18,840 nt of DNA from a bacterium (GCA_027064085.1 JAMOQH010000030.1:1-18840), one strand, 5' to 3'; shown: positions 8,660-17,327, counted from the stretch's first letter. Numbers and translations: made by a program. The notes: a model not told the origin generated them from the sequence alone.

Positions 8660-8697
8660 AAAGCTGAGACGGAGCGATGCCCCGTCTGTACAGCTTT
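8660..8697 (+). terminator. Stem-loop terminator after sucD
   Basis: AAAGCTG (8660-8666) pairs with CAGCTTT (8691-8697) and, inside it, AGACGG (8667-8672) pairs with CCGTCT (8682-8687), with a 9-nt loop and a 3-nt bulge (GTA), giving 13 base pairs about 30 bp after the sucD stop. It ends in TTTTCC, so the T-run is short. The perfect 14-bp palindrome TTTTCCATGGAAAA (8695-8708) overlaps its end. Confidence 0.55.
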
Positions 8698-8721
8698 TCC
8701 ATGGAAAATTAAGCCTGTAAA

Positions 8722-8773
8722 GTCTTATTTTTAGCGTTCAACCCCACAAAGTGGGTTTTCACTCTTATAATTT
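8722..8773 (+). repeat. Recurrent intergenic hairpin element, copy B
   Basis: Left arm ending TAGCGTTCAACC (22 bp, 8722-8743), a central hairpin CCCAC-AAA-GTGGG (8743-8755) and right arm TTTTCACTCTTATAATTT (8756-8773). The same arms flank a different hairpin at 17401-17469: left arm 20 of 22 bases identical, right arm 17 of 18. The GC-rich stem followed by TTTT would work as a terminator in the + direction. The rest of 8631-8995 holds the sucD terminator, the hsdM promoter and no gene I can see. Confidence 0.7.
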
Positions 8774-8863
8774 AATCTTCGTTTAAATTATTTATTATTT
8801 TCTAATCCATTTATAATTTAATTTACTTAATGTAAAAAGTATTATAAAATCATTAAAAAACAG

Positions 8864-8891
8864 TTGCTTCTTAACAGGAAAACTGTATAAT
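8864..8891 (+). promoter_or_regulatory. Likely promoter of the hsd operon
   Basis: TTGCTT (8864-8869), 16-bp spacer, then a consensus TATAAT (8886-8891), about 105 bp before hsdM. An inverted repeat ACAGTT (8860-8865) / AACTGT (8881-8886) overlaps both boxes and could be an operator, but 6-bp arms are weak evidence. Confidence 0.45.
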
Positions 8892-8995
8892 TTTTTTATA
8901 AAGATAGTTCTTTTATTGGGTAATATTTAGCAAATGTAATTAGCTTAAGTTAATGCAAAATAACAATAAGTTTTAAAATACATGGGAGTTATAAA

Positions 8996-10546
8996 ATGTC
9001 AAACACACAACAACGAGCAGAATTACAAGCCCAAATATGGAAAATAGCTAATGATGTCCGTGGCTCAATTGATGGATGGGATTTTAAACAATATGTTTTA
9101 GGAACTTTATTTTATAGATTTATTAGTGAAAACTTTGCTAAATATGTTGAAGGTGGTGACGATAGCATTAACTATGCCAACCTTGATGATAGTATAATAA
9201 CACCCGAAATTAAAGATGATGCAATTAAAACAAAGGGGTATTTTATCTACCCTAGTGAGCTTTTTTGTAACATAGCAAAAAATGCTAATACAAACGAAAG
9301 CCTAAATACCGATTTAGCTAAAATATTTAACAATATTGAAGCCAGTGCAGTTGGTTATCCTTCTGAAAATGACATAAAGGGATTGTTTGCAGATTTTGAT
9401 ACTACAAGCAATAGATTAGGAAGTAGTGTAACAGATAAAAACAACCGTCTTTCTGCTGTAATTAATGGTGTCGCAGGATTAAATTTTGGAAACTTTGAAG
9501 ATAATCATATTGACCTTTTTGGCGATGCGTATGAATTTTTAATTTCTAATTATGCTACTAATGCAGGAAAATCAGGAGGAGAATTTTTTACTCCACAACA
9601 TGTATCAAAGCTTATTGCTAAGCTAGCAATCCATAAACAAGAAACGGTTAATAAAATCTATGACCCGGCATGTGGTTCCGGTTCTTTATTACTTCAAGCA
9701 AAAAAACAGTTTGATAAACATATCATAGAAGAAGGATTTTGGGGGCAAGAAATAAACCACACTACCTATAATCTAGCAAGAATGAATATGTTTTTACATA
9801 ATATAAACTATGATAAATTTAATATTGCATTAGGAAATACCTTAATAAATCCTAAATTTAAAGACGATAAACCTTTTGATGCAATTGTATCAAATCCACC
9901 ATATTCAGTAAAATGGATAGGAAAAGATGACCCAACTTTAATAAATGATGATAGATTTGCTCCTGCTGGTGTATTGGCTCCAAAATCAAAAGCTGATTTT
10001 GCTTTTATATTACATTCTCTTAACTATCTTTCAAGTAAAGGTCGTGCAGCAATTGTTTCTTTTCCCGGTATTTTTTACCGTGGTGGTGCAGAACAAAAGA
10101 TAAGAAAATATTTGGTTGATAATAATTTTGTTGAAACAGTTATTTCATTGGCTCCTAATCTTTTTTATGGTACTTCAATAGCTGTTAATATTTTAGTTCT
10201 TTCTAAGCATAAAACTGATAATAAAATTCAATTTATTGATGCAAGTGGAGAAGATTTTTATAAAAAAGCAACTAACACAAATCTCCTTGAAGATATTCAT
10301 ATAGAAAAAATCATGAAAATGTTTGATAATAAAGAGGATATAGAATATTTTGCAAAATCTATTGATTATGATACTGTTGTTAAAAATGATTACAACTTAT
10401 CTGTTAGCTCTTATGTAGAGGCAAAAGATACAAGGGAAAAAATAGATATAGTAAAATTAAATCAAGAGTTAAAAGAGACGGTTGTAAAGATAGATAGGCT
10501 AAGAAGTGAAATAGATAAGATAGTTGCGGAAATAGAAAATGAATGA
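8996..10546 (+). CDS. hsdM: Type I restriction-modification, DNA methyltransferase subunit M
   Basis: Adenine N6-methyltransferase subunit; two copies with one HsdS form the modification enzyme, and addition of HsdR gives the restriction complex. The 516 residues match EcoR124-type HsdM length. An N-terminal helical HsdM domain ([15 protein letters not shown]-like start; [14 protein letters not shown]) occupies about residues 1-150. The catalytic domain holds [17 protein letters not shown], the SAM-binding motif I DPACGSG (223-229) and the catalytic motif IV NPPY (300-303), which signals N6-adenine methylation. A charged C-terminal coiled coil (about 475-516) likely packs on HsdS. GGGAG (8984-8988) lies 7 nt before the ATG. 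The gene overlaps the next by 8 nt, so translation is coupled. Confidence 0.97.
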   Translation: MSNTQQRAELQAQIWKIANDVRGSIDGWDFKQYVLGTLFYRFISENFAKYVEGGDDSINYANLDDSIITPEIKDDAIKTKGYFIYPSELFCNIAKNANTNESLNTDLAKIFNNIEASAVGYPSENDIKGLFADFDTTSNRLGSSVTDKNNRLSAVINGVAGLNFGNFEDNHIDLFGDAYEFLISNYATNAGKSGGEFFTPQHVSKLIAKLAIHKQETVNKIYDPACGSGSLLLQAKKQFDKHIIEEGFWGQEINHTTYNLARMNMFLHNINYDKFNIALGNTLINPKFKDDKPFDAIVSNPPYSVKWIGKDDPTLINDDRFAPAGVLAPKSKADFAFILHSLNYLSSKGRAAIVSFPGIFYRGGAEQKIRKYLVDNNFVETVISLAPNLFYGTSIAVNILVLSKHKTDNKIQFIDASGEDFYKKATNTNLLEDIHIEKIMKMFDNKEDIEYFAKSIDYDTVVKNDYNLSVSSYVEAKDTREKIDIVKLNQELKETVVKIDRLRSEIDKIVAEIENE

Positions 10547-11423
10547 AGTTGTAAAATATAATATAGAAAATAAGATTTTAACTATAAGAGATAAGCAAGT
10601 TATGCTTGATAGTGATTTAGCAGAGCTATATCAAGTAGAAACCAAAAGAATAAATGAAGCAGTAAAAAGAAATCCTGAAAAATTTCCAGATGATTTAATG
10701 TTTGAATTAAGTGATAAAGAGTATGAAATCTTGAAGTCGCAAAATGCGACCTCAAGTTGGGGAGGAAGAAGAAATAAACCAAAAGCTTTTACAGAACAAG
10801 GTGTTTATATGCTTGCAACTGTTCTAAAAAGTAAAGTTGCCACAGATGTAACACTTTCTATTATGAGAACTTTTACAAAAATGAAACACTTTTTATCTCA
10901 AAATGCAAATCTTTTTGCAAAAATAGATGCTATTGAAAAAAGACAAATTAGTTATGAAATAACAACAGATAAAAAAATAGAAAAAATTTTTAACTTAATA
11001 GAAGATAAATCTATTAAACCTACACAAGGTATATTTTTTGATGGGCATATTTTTGATGCTTATGAGTTTATATCAGATTTAATAAAAAGTGCTAAAAAAG
11101 AGATAATTTTAATTGACAATTATATAGATGAAACTATTTTAACACTATTTAGCAAAAATCAAAATATTGAAGTAGTAATTTATACTAAAACTATCTCAAA
11201 ACAGTTAAAGCTTGATTTACAAAAATATAATTTACAATATAAACCCATAAAGATAAAGAGATTTAATCTATCTCATGATAGATTTTTGATAATAGATAAA
11301 AATGAGATATACCACATAGGGGCAAGTCTAAAAGATTTGGGTAAAAAGTGGTTTGCTTTTTCAAAGATGGATAATAAGAGTTTAAGCATTTTAGATAAGA
11401 TAAAATATAATGATGAATTATGA
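10539..11423 (+). CDS. ORF6N DNA-binding domain fused to a PLD-like domain, inside the hsd operon
   Basis: 294 residues. Residues about 8-110 are an ORF6N/KilA-N-like DNA-binding domain of the phage type ([51 protein letters not shown]). A helical linker (about 110-150) leads to a C-terminal domain (about 165-294) resembling PLD-like folds: [26 protein letters not shown], then His246-Asp-Arg248-Phe-Leu-Ile-Ile-Asp253 and [18 protein letters not shown]. The usual HxK catalytic pair reads H-D-R here, so nuclease activity is not assured. Its ATG lies inside hsdM (8-nt overlap) and hsdS starts 7 bp after its stop, so it is made together with the methyltransferase. Proteins of this type occur in type I loci; the exact role is unknown. 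Possibilities: regulator of the operon, DNA-binding accessory factor, or an effector. Confidence 0.85.
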   Translation: MNEVVKYNIENKILTIRDKQVMLDSDLAELYQVETKRINEAVKRNPEKFPDDLMFELSDKEYEILKSQNATSSWGGRRNKPKAFTEQGVYMLATVLKSKVATDVTLSIMRTFTKMKHFLSQNANLFAKIDAIEKRQISYEITTDKKIEKIFNLIEDKSIKPTQGIFFDGHIFDAYEFISDLIKSAKKEIILIDNYIDETILTLFSKNQNIEVVIYTKTISKQLKLDLQKYNLQYKPIKIKRFNLSHDRFLIIDKNEIYHIGASLKDLGKKWFAFSKMDNKSLSILDKIKYNDEL

Positions 11424-11430
11424 GTGGTGA

Positions 11431-12609
11431 ATGATGAATAAGATATTAAAAAAACTATTTGGGGATTTTAAGGTTGAGTGGAAGAAGTTGGGGGAAGTTT
11501 TTGATATTATTGCAGGTGGAGATGTCCCTAAAAAGGCATTATCTAAAGAGAAAAATAATGAATATAATATACCTATTTTATCAAACGGTATAGGAGATAA
11601 AGCATTATATGGTTGGACAAATAAGGCTAAAATTACTAAACCAAGTTTAACAATATCAGCGAGAGGAACAATAGGTTGGACTAGTTATCAAGAAAAACCT
11701 TTTTTCCCAATAGTTAGACTACTTGTATTAATTCCTAAAATAAAATTGAATTTAAAATATGCTTATTATTTTATGAAAACTATTGAAAAAAATTATAATG
11801 TTTCAAAAAATGGTATTCCACAACTTACTAAACCTATGATTAAAGATAAACTAATCCCCCTCCCACCCTTAGAAGTTCAAAGGGAAATTGTCAAGATACT
11901 TGACAATTTCACAGAGCTTACAGCAGAGCTTACAGCAGAGCTTACAGCTAGAAAAAAACAGTATGAGTATTATAGAGATATGCTTTTAACTTTTAATGAT
12001 GATGAAGTAGAGTGGAAGAAGTTGGGAGAAGTTTTTAATCTTAAAAATGGATATACACCTTCAAAAAGAAATAGGAAATATTGGACTAATGGGGATATTC
12101 CTTGGTTTAGAATGGATGATATTAGAACTAATGGAAGAATATTAGATAATGCTTTACAAACAGTTTCCGAAAGTGCAGTTAAAGGGGGAAAATTATTTCC
12201 TGCTAATTCAATAATTATTGCAACATCTGCAACCATTGGAGAACATGCTTTAATAACAGTTCCATATTTATCAAATCAAAGGTTTACTAATTTAAGTTTA
12301 AAAGAAAAATATCAAAATAAATTTGATATAAAATTTTTATTTTATTATAGTTTTCTACTTGGAGAATGGTGTAAAAATAATACTACAATGTCAAGTTTTG
12401 CTTCCGTTGATATGAATGGTTTTAGAAACTTTAAAATCCCAATCCCCCCAATAGAAAAACAAAAAGAGATAGTAGCTATTTTAGATAAGTTTGATACTCT
12501 AACAAACTCCATAAGCGAAGGACTGCCAAAAGAGATAGAGCTAAGAGTTAAGCAGTATGAGTATTATAGAGATAAGCTTTTAAGTTTTCCAAAGGAAAAT
12601 AATGAATAA
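11431..12609 (+). CDS. hsdS: Type I restriction-modification, specificity subunit S
   Basis: DNA-recognition subunit that reads a bipartite target. 392 residues. Two target-recognition domains (about 18-150 and 196-345) alternate with conserved helical spacers (about 150-190 and 345-392). The halves are internal repeats: VEWKKLGEVF at 15-24 and again at 193-202, and QYEYYRD at 177-183 and 375-381, so the protein has the usual pseudo-twofold layout. The central spacer contains NFTELTAELTAELTARKK, i.e. two full TAEL units (164-171), as in EcoR124. The C-terminal end, ILDKFDTLTNSISEGLP, also matches the EcoR124 type from memory. The start is the first of two adjacent ATGs (11431, 11434); the Shine-Dalgarno match is weak (GTGGTGA), and translation probably depends on the upstream gene. 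Target sequence cannot be predicted from this. Confidence 0.96.
   Translation: MMNKILKKLFGDFKVEWKKLGEVFDIIAGGDVPKKALSKEKNNEYNIPILSNGIGDKALYGWTNKAKITKPSLTISARGTIGWTSYQEKPFFPIVRLLVLIPKIKLNLKYAYYFMKTIEKNYNVSKNGIPQLTKPMIKDKLIPLPPLEVQREIVKILDNFTELTAELTAELTARKKQYEYYRDMLLTFNDDEVEWKKLGEVFNLKNGYTPSKRNRKYWTNGDIPWFRMDDIRTNGRILDNALQTVSESAVKGGKLFPANSIIIATSATIGEHALITVPYLSNQRFTNLSLKEKYQNKFDIKFLFYYSFLLGEWCKNNTTMSSFASVDMNGFRNFKIPIPPIEKQKEIVAILDKFDTLTNSISEGLPKEIELRVKQYEYYRDKLLSFPKENNE
11476..12036 (+). repeat. Direct repeat pair marking the two halves of hsdS (27 bp at each end)
   Basis: 11476-11502 and 12010-12036 are identical at 26 of 27 positions (GAGTGGAAGAAGTTGGG start). A second pair, 11959-11989 and 12553-12583, is identical at 30 of 31 positions (starting CAGTATGAGTATTATAGAG). 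Such near-identity at DNA level exceeds what protein constraint requires and provides sites for domain exchange by recombination between half-genes. Confidence 0.85.
11911..11946 (+). repeat. TAEL tandem repeat in the hsdS central spacer
   Basis: Two perfect 12-bp units ACAGCAGAGCTT (11920-11931 and 11932-11943) encode TAEL-TAEL, preceded by a partial unit ACAGAGCTT (TEL, 11911-11919) and followed by ACAGCT (TA). In EcoR124 two or three TAEL copies set a 6- or 7-base spacer between half-sites (established). Unit gain or loss by slippage keeps the frame. Confidence 0.92.
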
Positions 12610-12763
12610 TATAGAGATATATCAAGCACCAAATGGAGCCATAGAGTTTAAAGGAGATTTAGAGCATGAAACTATTTAGGCAAATCAAAACGATATCGCT
12701 AAGCTATATGGTATTGATAGAACTGTCTATAAATATGCTATCAAGCAAAAATATAGGATATGA
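12602..12763 (+). pseudogene. RhuM-type gene relic between hsdS and hsdR
   Basis: From an ATG that overlaps the hsdS end by 8 nt, the frame reads NNIEIYQAPNGAIEFKGDLE, then HETI, then TAG (12677-12679), ANQNDIAKLYGIDRTV, and ends in TGA at 12761-12763. This is the N-terminus of RhuM/virulence-protein family genes (IEIYQ...G.IE...., ETIW.TQ..IA.L.G..RTV). The stop replaces the expected Trp codon (TGG to TAG), and sequence after RTV is no longer recognisable; about 270 residues of the family are missing. It filled the hsdS-hsdR slot in the operon before decay. hsdR follows after 24 bp. Confidence 0.75.
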
Positions 12764-12787
12764 AAAAGTATATTTTAGGAGAAAAAG

Positions 12788-15700
12788 GTGAACCAAACAA
12801 AACCCATTGCCCAAACAAATAACTTTATAGTATTAGACAAATACACCAAAATAGAGCAACCCCAAAGCTATCAAAGTGAAGCCGATTTAGAAAAAGAACT
12901 CATAAAAGACTTAAAAAATCAAGGCTATGAGTATCTAAAAGAGCTAAAAACTCCACAAGATATGCTAAAAAATGTTAGACTTCAGTTAGAGAGTCTTAAT
13001 AATGTCAAATTTAGCGATGGTGAATGGGATAGATTTATAACAGAGTACCTTGATAAACCAAATGATACCATCATAGATAAAACCGAAAAGTTCCATCATG
13101 ATTATATTTATGATTTTGTTTTTGATGATGGACATATTCAAAATATTTACCTAGTAGATAAAAAAAATATAAATAAAAACTCTCTTCAAGTAATATCTCA
13201 ATTTGAGCAAAGAGGAAGTTATTTAAACCGTTACGATGTAACTATTTTGGTAAATGGTTTGCCACTTGTTCAAATAGAGCTAAAAAAAAGAGGGGTTGCA
13301 ATAAAAGAAGCTTTCAATCAAATTCATAGATACTCAAAAGAAAGTTTTAATACCGAGCATTCACTTTTTAAATATCTTCAAATTTTTATTATATCAAACG
13401 GAACAGATAGCAGGTATTTTGCAAATACTACAAAAAGAGATAAAAATAGCTTTGATTTTACTATGAATTGGGCAAAAGTAGATAATACCCCTATAAAAGA
13501 CTTAAAAGATTTTACAGCTACTTTTTTACAAAAACGAACAATTTTAGAAGTTTTACTTAAATATAGTGTTTTTGATATAAACAAAACCTTACTTATTATG
13601 AGGCCATATCAAATAGCTGCAACAGAAAGGATTTTGTGGAAGATACAAAGCTCTTATAATGCTAAAAACTGGAGCAAGGTTGAAAGTGGCGGGTATATTT
13701 GGCATACAACAGGAAGCGGAAAAACTCTAACTAGTTTTAAAGTAGCAAGACTTGCAACAAAGCTAGATTTTATAGATAAAGTCTTTTTTGTAGTAGATAG
13801 AAAAGATTTAGACTATCAAACAATGAAAGAGTATCAAAGATTTTCCCCTGATAGTGTAAATGGAAGCAATAGCACAGCAGGACTTAAAAGAAATATTGCA
13901 AAAGATGATAATAAAATCATAGTTACAACTATTCAAAAATTAAACAACTTAATAAAAAGTGAAAACGATTTAGAAGTTTATAACAAACAAGTAGTATTTA
14001 TCTTTGATGAGGCTCACAGAAGTCAGTTTGGTGAGGCTCAAAAAAATATACGAAAAAAGTTTAAAAAGTATTATCAATTTGGATTTACCGGAACTCCAAT
14101 ATTTGTAGAAAATGCACTAGGGGCTGAAACAACTGCTAGTGTTTTTGGCTCACAGCTTCACTCTTATGTGATAACTGATGCAATTAGAGATGAAAAGGTG
14201 CTAAAATTTAAAGTAGATTATAATAATGTCAAACCTGTATTCAAAAATATAGAAAGCGAACAAGATGAAAACAAACTAAATACATTAGAAATTAAAGAAG
14301 CACTTTTAAACCCCAATAGAATAAAAGAGATTTCAAAATATATCTTAGAAAATTTTAAAAGAAAAACACATCGTTTAAATGCAACAAATAAAGGCTTTAA
14401 TGCAATGTTTGCAGTTAGTAGCGTAAAAAGTGCAACACTTTATTATGAAATGTTAAACAAGTTGCAAAGTAATAGCCCAAAACCCTTAAAAATTGCTACA
14501 ATATTTTCATTTGCACCAAATGAAGAACAAAATGCTATTGGAGAAATTAAAGATGAAAATTTTGAGCCAACCGCAATGGAAAGTAGTAGCAAAGAATTTT
14601 TAGCAAAAGCGATTAAAGACTATAATAAAATGTTTCAAACAAACTATTCTATTGACAGTAAATCATTTCAAAACTATTATAGAGATTTAGCCAAAAGGGT
14701 AAAAAATAAAGAGATTGATTTATTGATTGTTGTAGGAATGTTTTTAACAGGTTTTGATGCCCCAACACTTAATACTTTGTTTGTGGATAAAAATCTAAGG
14801 TATCATGGACTAATACAAGCCTATTCAAGAACAAATAGAATTTATGATGCCACAAAAGCTTTTGGAAATATTGTAACTTTTAGAGATTTAGAAAAAGTTA
14901 CTATCGATGCAATTACACTTTTTGGCAATTCAAATACCAAAAATGTAATTCTAGAAAAAAGTTATAAAGAGTATTTGGAAGGGTTTAGAGACATTATAAC
15001 AGGAGAGGCTAAAAGAGGTTATAAAGAAATTGTAAAAGAATTAAAAAATAAGTTTTCAAATATTGATGAACTAACCAAAGAAAGCGATAAAAAAGAATTT
15101 GTTAAACTTTTTGGAGAGTATTTAAAGGTTGAAAATATTTTACAAAATTATGATGAATTTATAACCCTTAAAGAGTTTCAGAAGATAGATAGTAGTGATA
15201 TTGAAGTTGTCAAAGACTTTAAACAAACTTACCATTTAAACGATGAAGATTTAGAGGCACTTAAAGATATAGAGCCTTTACCCGAAAGATTAGTACAAGA
15301 TTACCGTTCTGTTTATAATGATATTAGAGAGAGTATCAGACAACAAAAAAAAGCAAACAAAGAAGAAAAATCAAATATTGATTGGAGTGATGTTGTTTTT
15401 GAAGTGGATTTGTTAAAATCTCAAGAGATTGATTTAGATTACATTTTAGAGCTTATTTTTGAAAAAAATAAAAATACAAAAGATAAAAATGAATTAATAA
15501 ACGATATTAAAGGCTTAATTCGTTCAAGTATTGGACAAAGAGCAAAAGAAAGTTTAATAATTGATTTTATTAATAATTTTAATTTAGATGAATTTGAAGA
15601 TAAAGCAAATATAATTGATGGCTTTTTTAAATTTGCTCAAATAAAACTAAAAGAGGAAGCTAAAGAGTTGATTAAGAGTGAAAATCTCAATGAACTTGAG

Positions 15701-15883
15701 GCAAAAAGATATATTGAAAGATCACTTAAAAAAGAATATGCAAGTGAACAAGGAACGGAACTTAATGATATTTTACCAAAAATGAGCCCTCTCAATCCAA
15801 ACTATTTACCCAAAAAACATAGTGTTTTTCAAAAAATATCTGCTTTTGTTGAGAAATTTAAAGGTATAGGGAAACATCTTTAA
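12788..15883 (+). CDS. hsdR: Type I restriction-modification, restriction and translocase subunit R
   Basis: ATP-driven DNA translocase and endonuclease of the restriction complex. 1031 residues, close to EcoR124 HsdR, which it resembles closely along its length. The N-terminal PD-(D/E)xK nuclease has Asp150, then Glu164-x-Lys166 (QIELKKRG), one residue off from the EcoR124 active site as I recall it. The helicase domains show Walker A HTTGSGKT (306-313), DEAH (407-410), TGTP (434-437) and the SRTNR motif (680-684) after [19 protein letters not shown]. The C-terminal helical region ends [11 protein letters not shown]...[15 protein letters not shown], the assembly domain. Start codon is GTG, chosen because AGGAG (12777-12781) is 6 nt upstream. 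It is separated from hsdS by the rhuM relic, but no promoter is obvious, so it is probably transcribed with the operon. All key motifs are intact. Confidence 0.98.
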   Translation: MNQTKPIAQTNNFIVLDKYTKIEQPQSYQSEADLEKELIKDLKNQGYEYLKELKTPQDMLKNVRLQLESLNNVKFSDGEWDRFITEYLDKPNDTIIDKTEKFHHDYIYDFVFDDGHIQNIYLVDKKNINKNSLQVISQFEQRGSYLNRYDVTILVNGLPLVQIELKKRGVAIKEAFNQIHRYSKESFNTEHSLFKYLQIFIISNGTDSRYFANTTKRDKNSFDFTMNWAKVDNTPIKDLKDFTATFLQKRTILEVLLKYSVFDINKTLLIMRPYQIAATERILWKIQSSYNAKNWSKVESGGYIWHTTGSGKTLTSFKVARLATKLDFIDKVFFVVDRKDLDYQTMKEYQRFSPDSVNGSNSTAGLKRNIAKDDNKIIVTTIQKLNNLIKSENDLEVYNKQVVFIFDEAHRSQFGEAQKNIRKKFKKYYQFGFTGTPIFVENALGAETTASVFGSQLHSYVITDAIRDEKVLKFKVDYNNVKPVFKNIESEQDENKLNTLEIKEALLNPNRIKEISKYILENFKRKTHRLNATNKGFNAMFAVSSVKSATLYYEMLNKLQSNSPKPLKIATIFSFAPNEEQNAIGEIKDENFEPTAMESSSKEFLAKAIKDYNKMFQTNYSIDSKSFQNYYRDLAKRVKNKEIDLLIVVGMFLTGFDAPTLNTLFVDKNLRYHGLIQAYSRTNRIYDATKAFGNIVTFRDLEKVTIDAITLFGNSNTKNVILEKSYKEYLEGFRDIITGEAKRGYKEIVKELKNKFSNIDELTKESDKKEFVKLFGEYLKVENILQNYDEFITLKEFQKIDSSDIEVVKDFKQTYHLNDEDLEALKDIEPLPERLVQDYRSVYNDIRESIRQQKKANKEEKSNIDWSDVVFEVDLLKSQEIDLDYILELIFEKNKNTKDKNELINDIKGLIRSSIGQRAKESLIIDFINNFNLDEFEDKANIIDGFFKFAQIKLKEEAKELIKSENLNELEAKRYIERSLKKEYASEQGTELNDILPKMSPLNPNYLPKKHSVFQKISAFVEKFKGIGKHL

Positions 15884-15892
15884 TAACAAAAA

Positions 15893-15914
15893 TATAACTT
15901 TTAAAATAGTTATA
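15893..15914. terminator. Stem-loop between convergent hsdR and nuclease gene
   Basis: TATAACT (15893-15899) / AGTTATA (15908-15914), 7-bp perfect stem with an AT loop, lies in the 26-bp gap and overlaps the stop codon of the minus-strand gene. A- and T-rich flanks on both sides fit a weak bidirectional terminator. The stem is low in GC. Confidence 0.35.
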
Positions 15915-16980
15915 AAATTTCAACTATCTTTTCTACTTCTTTTTCACTCATTTCAAAATCTTCTGCTAAGTCTTCAATGGAAAATCCTCTTTCATAAAAT
16001 TTTATAATTGCTTTTATTTTAGAGTTTTTTTCTTTCTCTTTCTCTTTTTGAGCCTTTTCTTTCTCTTTTTGAGCTTTTTCTTTCTCTTTTTGAGCCTTTT
16101 CTTTCTCTCTTTGAGCCTTTTCTTTCTCTCTTTGAGCTTTTTCCTTCTCTCTTTGTGCTTTTTCTATCTTCTCTTGAGCTTCTTCAAGACCTTTTTGTAT
16201 TCCTTTATTTTCTGCTGTACTTAGCACAGCATACCAGTCTCTATATTCCTTTAAACTTGCTAAATATTTATTTTGGTCTTTTTTATCCATGTTTACAAAC
16301 TCAGCTTTACTAAAAGCATCTTTTATTACTTTGTCATCATTAAATATTTTGGGAATTTCATTTAAAGAATCCAAATTATTTAAAAAATAAAACCATTTAT
16401 CTAGATATGTTTTTAATTCGTTTTCTTTTTTAGTAAATTTAGGCATTTCTACAAATACATAATTTAATTTATCGTAAAATACATCATTGTTTTGGTCTTT
16501 TAATTTTACATAATGTAGGTAATCTTGATTATTATTTTCTTTAAACTCAAAATCTAATATCCCAATGCAATAAACAGCTGATAGTTTATAATCCCAACTT
16601 ACCTTTCTTGGATTTCCTTCTCTCGTTAATGCCGTTCCGTCATAATATAAACCTTTTAAACCCTGCTCCTGTATTAAAATACTTGAATAATACACCATTC
16701 TATCTTTAAAATAGGTTTGCTCTGCTCTTTGAAGTTCTACTAGTATATGATTATTCTCTTCATCAAGGCAATAAATATCAAAAACTGTATTTCTATCCCT
16801 TTTGCTTAATCCCAATTTCTCTAGATTTTTAAATTTTAAATCAACTATCTTAGCCTTATTTTCAAGCTCTAAAAAAGCATTAATAAAAGAAATAAGTTGT
16901 GGTTTACTTCCTTCTTCTCCAAATAGTTTTTTAAAACCATAATCTGTAAATGGATTTATATATTTTGATGTTAAACACAT
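15910..16980 (-). CDS. Rpn/PDDEXK_2 family nuclease (recombination-promoting nuclease / 'transposase')
   Basis: 356 residues. The N-terminal domain (about 5-250) carries the family signature YINPFTDYGFKKLFG, a PD-(D/E)xK-type core with Asp68 (VFDIYC) and Glu82-x-Gln84 (LVELQ), and the following AEQTYFKDRMVYYSS and QGLKGLYY segments. Rpn proteins are DNA endonucleases that promote RecA-independent recombination; related PDDEXK_2 proteins are often annotated as transposases. Residues about 258-318 form a long charged coiled coil with six AQ(R/K)EKEK heptads, and the end (IKFYERGFSIEDLAEDFEMSEKEVEKIVEIL) looks like a small helix-turn-helix. The same tail design is seen in the partial gene at the left end. 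Start supported by a purine-rich AAGGGGGG Shine-Dalgarno about 5 nt upstream. Single gene, convergent with hsdR. Confidence 0.88.
   Translation of the reverse strand: MCLTSKYINPFTDYGFKKLFGEEGSKPQLISFINAFLELENKAKIVDLKFKNLEKLGLSKRDRNTVFDIYCLDEENNHILVELQRAEQTYFKDRMVYYSSILIQEQGLKGLYYDGTALTREGNPRKVSWDYKLSAVYCIGILDFEFKENNNQDYLHYVKLKDQNNDVFYDKLNYVFVEMPKFTKKENELKTYLDKWFYFLNNLDSLNEIPKIFNDDKVIKDAFSKAEFVNMDKKDQNKYLASLKEYRDWYAVLSTAENKGIQKGLEEAQEKIEKAQREKEKAQREKEKAQREKEKAQKEKEKAQKEKEKAQKEKEKEKNSKIKAIIKFYERGFSIEDLAEDFEMSEKEVEKIVEIL
16033..16158 (-). repeat. 21-bp tandem repeat encoding AQ(R/K)EKEK heptads
   Basis: Six 21-bp units (residues 275-316 of the nuclease) differ at few positions; three carry AQREKEK and three AQKEKEK, arranged in two blocks, as if two sub-blocks had each expanded. 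The unit keeps the frame and the heptad phase, so length changes would only alter coiled-coil length. It is a coding repeat and not a CRISPR array. Confidence 0.9.
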
Positions 16981-17035
16981 TATCCCCCCTTCCTAGGCAT
17001 AGCAAAATACACAGCCGTATATCTCTACTGTGTTC

Positions 17036-17063
17036 ATTATAACCTATATTTTGAATAATTCAA
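17036..17063 (-). promoter_or_regulatory. Likely promoter of the minus-strand nuclease gene
   Basis: On the minus strand, TTGAAT (17058-17063) and a consensus TATAAT (17036-17041) are spaced by 16 bp. The start site would be near 17029, giving about 50 nt of leader. The inverted repeat ACACAG (17009-17014) / CTGTGT (17028-17033) falls directly at the predicted start and could be an operator or a leader hairpin. Confidence 0.5.
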
Positions 17064-17079
17064 CAATTTCAGAAAATAA

Positions 17080-17327
17080 ATGAAAATTACTAAATTCCCG
17101 CAGGAAGTAAAATTGTTGCAAGTAGAGCAAAAAATATACTTGGTAAAAAAAGAGATTATAATTTTTTAATGGATAATTGTCATCAATTCACAGCAGGTTG
17201 TCTTATTGGTGATTTTGAAAATAGTAAAAATTTTTTGTGAATGTTAAAAGATACTGCAAAAAATGAAATACAAGCTAATAATTGGAGGATTTGGGAAACA
17301 GATAGAGATTTAAATTTTTTAACATAA
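17080..17327 (+). pseudogene. Relic of an LRAT-like (NC-motif) acyltransferase/peptidase-fold protein
   Basis: The + strand reads MKITKF in one frame (17080-17097), then, after an apparent one-base loss, PAGSKIVASRAKNILGKKRD, then YNFLMDNCHQFTAGCLIGDF, then ENSKNFL, TGA (17238-17240), MLKDTAKNEIQANNWRIWET... to TAA at 17325. The NCHQF...C..G core is the catalytic-cysteine motif of the LRAT/NlpC-P60-related fold, whose upstream His part is missing. The TGA replaces what is probably a Trp codon. One frameshift and one stop make this non-functional. Function of bacterial members is mostly unknown; some are linked to secreted or phage-type proteins. Confidence 0.6.

Noticed and set aside
17238-17240. 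TGA read as Trp (alternative genetic code).
   Set aside because: hsdM and the ORF6N-PLD gene end with TGA at the family-expected length, and TGG codes Trp throughout; the LRAT-like stretch also has a frameshift.
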